Below are positions 61,481 through 64,000 of a DNA stretch of 64,000 nt, piece after piece. The stretch covers positions 43,578,302-43,642,301 of the forward strand of contig NC_049901.1 of the NCBI RefSeq assembly GCF_001411555.2, given 5' to 3'. The stretch comes from Juglans regia (taxonomy: Eukaryota > Streptophyta > Magnoliopsida > Fagales > Juglandaceae). Under the pieces are notes generated by a model. That model saw only the letters and a list, made by a program, of their open reading frames with translations. It was not told where the DNA came from and did not search any database. Made by a program: the position numbers and the translations under genes. The number at the start of each line of letters is the position of its first letter. Position 1 is the stretch's first letter.

Positions 61481-62919
61481 AGAGAGAGAGTGACACAGGT
61501 TTTGAGAAGCTGAACCGCTCGAAGGGACGGAGGGGAAGGTTTTAACTTTGAGAAAGGTTTTGCTCTTTGCTCAAACTTAGAAAATTAGTATTGGTCTATT
61601 ATGTACATATATAAAATTATATTCACATAATATAATCTTAAAATCTTCTATATTAACTTATGCATATTCAAATATTTAGCTGTTTATAAACAGTTCTTAT
61701 TGAAATTTGAATAACTACTATTTATCATACAAATCATATTTTAATTATTATTTATCTCTCCTCCCACTTTCTTTCTCACAATCATTTCTTTCTCTCTCTC
61801 TTTCAATAACACAATAAATCTTCACTTGCACATTCATTTTATTATTATAATATATTATATATTTTTTTTCATTTTATTATATTCTTAATATAATATATAA
61901 AAAAATTGATTTTAACAAAAAATTAATAATAATAAAATTTTATTATTATTTTATCTCAAATATGCATAAGTCAATATGGAAATTTTGCTTGAATGGCAAA
62001 ATAGATATGCAAAAGAGGTGATTTTACATATGCATAGATCAATACTAATGCTTAAGGTATTTTCACGTACTTAAGTGAAAATTAAGGGATTTGTGAAAAA
62101 ATATTTATTTTTAAAATTCTCATATAATCTTTATCTCATTCTTAAATATTATTTAAATATAAATATTTTTATACTAATCATTATAACTTTTTTAAATGAA
62201 TCATTACAACTTTCTTAAATTTTTTATTAATGCTATAAAAATCGCACAACAAACCAGAAGGAAATAAAGAGGCATTCACAGTTCACTGGAGCGACTTGGG
62301 TCTTGTTCGGTTTGGTCTGATACCTCCAAAAGTGATCCAGTGCGGTTATACAGTGTCGGTGCGTATATCCATAGCAGTAAAAGGAAAACAAGTACAGAGA
62401 AATAAAAAGAGATGGACACATAAGTTTACGTGTTTCGACATAATGCCTATGTCCACGGGCGTATGGAGAGGAAAAATTTATTATAATATTCTTGTTTACG
62501 ACTTCATGGTCTCTCATTCCTCACTGCACAATGATAGTTTTAGATACATTTTACTGGAGAAAAATCATTCGCTGAAACTTAATGTTCCAAGGTTGAATGA
62601 GAAGTCGAAGAGGAAGAATAAAAACTTAAGAAGAATAAGAAGAATATCCCCAACAGTCGTCCGGAGCCCTCCATTTATCTAATTGTTTTTCTCTCATGCG
62701 CCCCTGCAATGATAAGGTCAAGCCTATCTTGCATGTTTGATCGTGCCCTTTGACAGCCCATGCCTCCTATCGTCCCTTTCCCCTGGCAGCCTTGTTGCAC
62801 GCACATTACCTTCTAACCCCTTGACAGTCTCATGCCTCCTGACCGTTCTGGTCCCCTCTTGTCCTCTAGCTCCTAATCATGTGGATTGAGTCTGGTCTTT
62901 AAGCACTGGTGTTTTACCC

Positions 62920-63130
62920 CCTTCACACTTTCAAATAAAAAATAATTTAATTTTTTCAATTTTCTAAATAAAAATTATATTAAAAAATTATATTATAACA
63001 ATATTTTAATTTTATGATATTTTTTATTCAACATTTTCTCTCTCTTTTCTCAAAATCTGATAAAACATTACTCGAACTATCTCATTACTATTATTCACAA
63101 AATTATCATCTCATCTATCTCCAAGCTTAT
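62920..63130. mobile_element. MITE family A (reverse orientation), degraded
   Basis: The blocks CACACTTTCAAATAAAAAAT, TTAATTTTTTCAATTTTCTA, AACAATATTTTAATTTTATG and TTATTCAACATTTTCTC occur in the family A order and end near ATCATCTCATCTATCTCCAA. It is more diverged than the copies at 54.5-55.1 kb. Confidence 0.5.
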
Positions 63131-63483
63131 CCTTAAGCCAATAGAAATCACTGTATACAGCTAATTTACATATTATACATTAGAGAAATAATTTATACAA
63201 ATCTCAGATAGAGATAAGTCTCACGCAAGCCTTTGCAAAAAAATTGAGCACACTTTCAAAAAGTGTAAAAAAAAACTATTATTTATTAATGAGACTTACT
63301 TTTTTACAAAATATTTGTATGAGTTTATCTATTTAAAACTTATACCCATAATTACTCTACACGAATCTTCACCAAATATTATTATCCTCTAATTTTATAT
63401 TTGAGAATGAAACAAAATCATTAGTTATCGCAACAAAAAAACAAAATATATAAAAGTAGTCCATAAAGTGAGAGTCTTGCTTT

Positions 63484-63488
<5 letters not shown>

Positions 63489-63529
<41 letters not shown>
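63489..63529. repeat. (AT)n microsatellite
   Basis: About 20 AT units, directly visible. Confidence 0.93.
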
Positions 63530-63530
<1 letters not shown>

Positions 63531-63727
63531 TAGGTCGTGTAAATCATATTTGCCTAATTTGATAAAATAATTATTTTTAAAAAATAGTATATATTTCATA
63601 AAAAAGTTTATTTCAATCAATAAATTAAGGCATATAAAAAAATGTGAAATCTAACAAATATTTAAGGGGATTGATAGTTAAGTAGAGTATAATAATTACA
63701 TGCTTGCATAGATTAGAAGATAAAAAT

Positions 63728-63914
63728 ATTAGTTTAAAATATAACATAGTCCAACACATATTTATAACATTGATAATTTTAGCAAAATTGCCTGCGATAA
63801 GTTTAATATAAACCCAACAAAAACATTAGTTCAAAATATAACATAGTCCAACACATATTTATAACATCGATAGTTTTAGCAACAAACCCGACAAAAACAT
63901 TAGTTCAAAATATG
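63728..63914. repeat. Terminal tandem repeat, ~97-bp then ~74-bp period
   Basis: ATTAGTT(T/C)AAAATATAAC then ATAGTCCAACACATATTTAT and AACAT(T/C)GATA(A/G)TTTTAGCA occurs at 63728-63785 and 63825-63880. A third copy begins at 63899 and diverges after 16 bp. The second period is shortened by loss of the interior. Confidence 0.85.
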
Positions 63915-64000
63915 AGTCATTTGATGTTTTTACTATTATCCATTATTTTGTGTCATCTTGTACTGCATCAATAGAAATGACATTGAAATTCTTGTGCTGT

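Larger units (their letters stand above)
61481..64000. other. AT-rich intergenic stretch to the window end
   Basis: No supported gene. It contains MITE-like pieces (62100-62230 and 62920-63130), a microsatellite (63489-63529) and a terminal tandem repeat (63728-63914). A C-rich patch (62700-62900) repeats CCTTTGACAGCCCATGCCTC as CCTTGACAGTCTCATGCCTC. Confidence 0.5.

Overview
This is nuclear DNA from a plant, almost certainly a woody eudicot. Genes are split by GT-AG introns, intergenic DNA is AT-rich with many microsatellites and small inverted-repeat transposons, and every recognisable protein is plant-type (secondary-wall cellulose synthase, MYB-CC phosphate regulator, plasmodesmal DUF26 protein, plant TOM9). 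The order Fagales, perhaps the walnut/hickory family, is my best guess from the style of the MITEs, but the sequence alone does not prove it.

Layout. 1-8.8 kb has no intact gene that I can support. It holds tandem repeats, a heat-shock-factor DNA-binding-domain pseudogene (6.6-6.76 kb, minus strand), exon-like relics near 3.8-4.4 kb and two MITEs. 8.99-11.0 kb is a four-exon ribosomal protein uL14 (RPL23) gene with a telo-box in its promoter. 13.56-13.84 kb is a small, apparently conserved plant gene of unknown function. 15.7-17.6 kb is a three-exon secreted HAD-type acid phosphatase of the vegetative-storage-protein group. 20.9-29.2 kb is a PHR1-like MYB-CC transcription factor with a long 5' leader intron. 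31.5-36.8 kb is a complete 12-exon CESA4-type secondary-wall cellulose synthase. 37.1-43.4 kb is a decayed LINE on the minus strand. 45.1-50.1 kb (minus) is an eight-exon SUVR1/SUVR2-type SET-domain gene. 55.6-56.7 kb is a two-exon plasmodesmata-located protein (PDLP). 61.2-61.5 kb (minus) is a single-exon TOM9-2 mitochondrial import receptor subunit.

The genes are unrelated neighbours, as is usual in plants, and form no operon or cluster. Two pairs may be loosely linked by function. The acid phosphatase and the PHR1-like regulator both touch phosphate biology. The SUVR2-type gene encodes a factor from a family linked to silencing of transposons.

The most striking non-genic structures flank that SUVR gene. 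An 858-bp foldback transposon lies just upstream (52366-53223). A 500-bp TIR element lies 50 bp downstream of its stop codon (44514-45013). Both have perfect 10-bp target-site duplications readable in the sequence, which points to Mutator-like mobilisation. A second theme is an AT-rich MITE family with GTTTGGAT-like ends and ATGAGATGAG-like sub-ends, present at least seven times.

CDS coordinates below span from start codon to stop codon; exons are given in the evidence text and were assigned by eye from reading frame, splice sites and family similarity.
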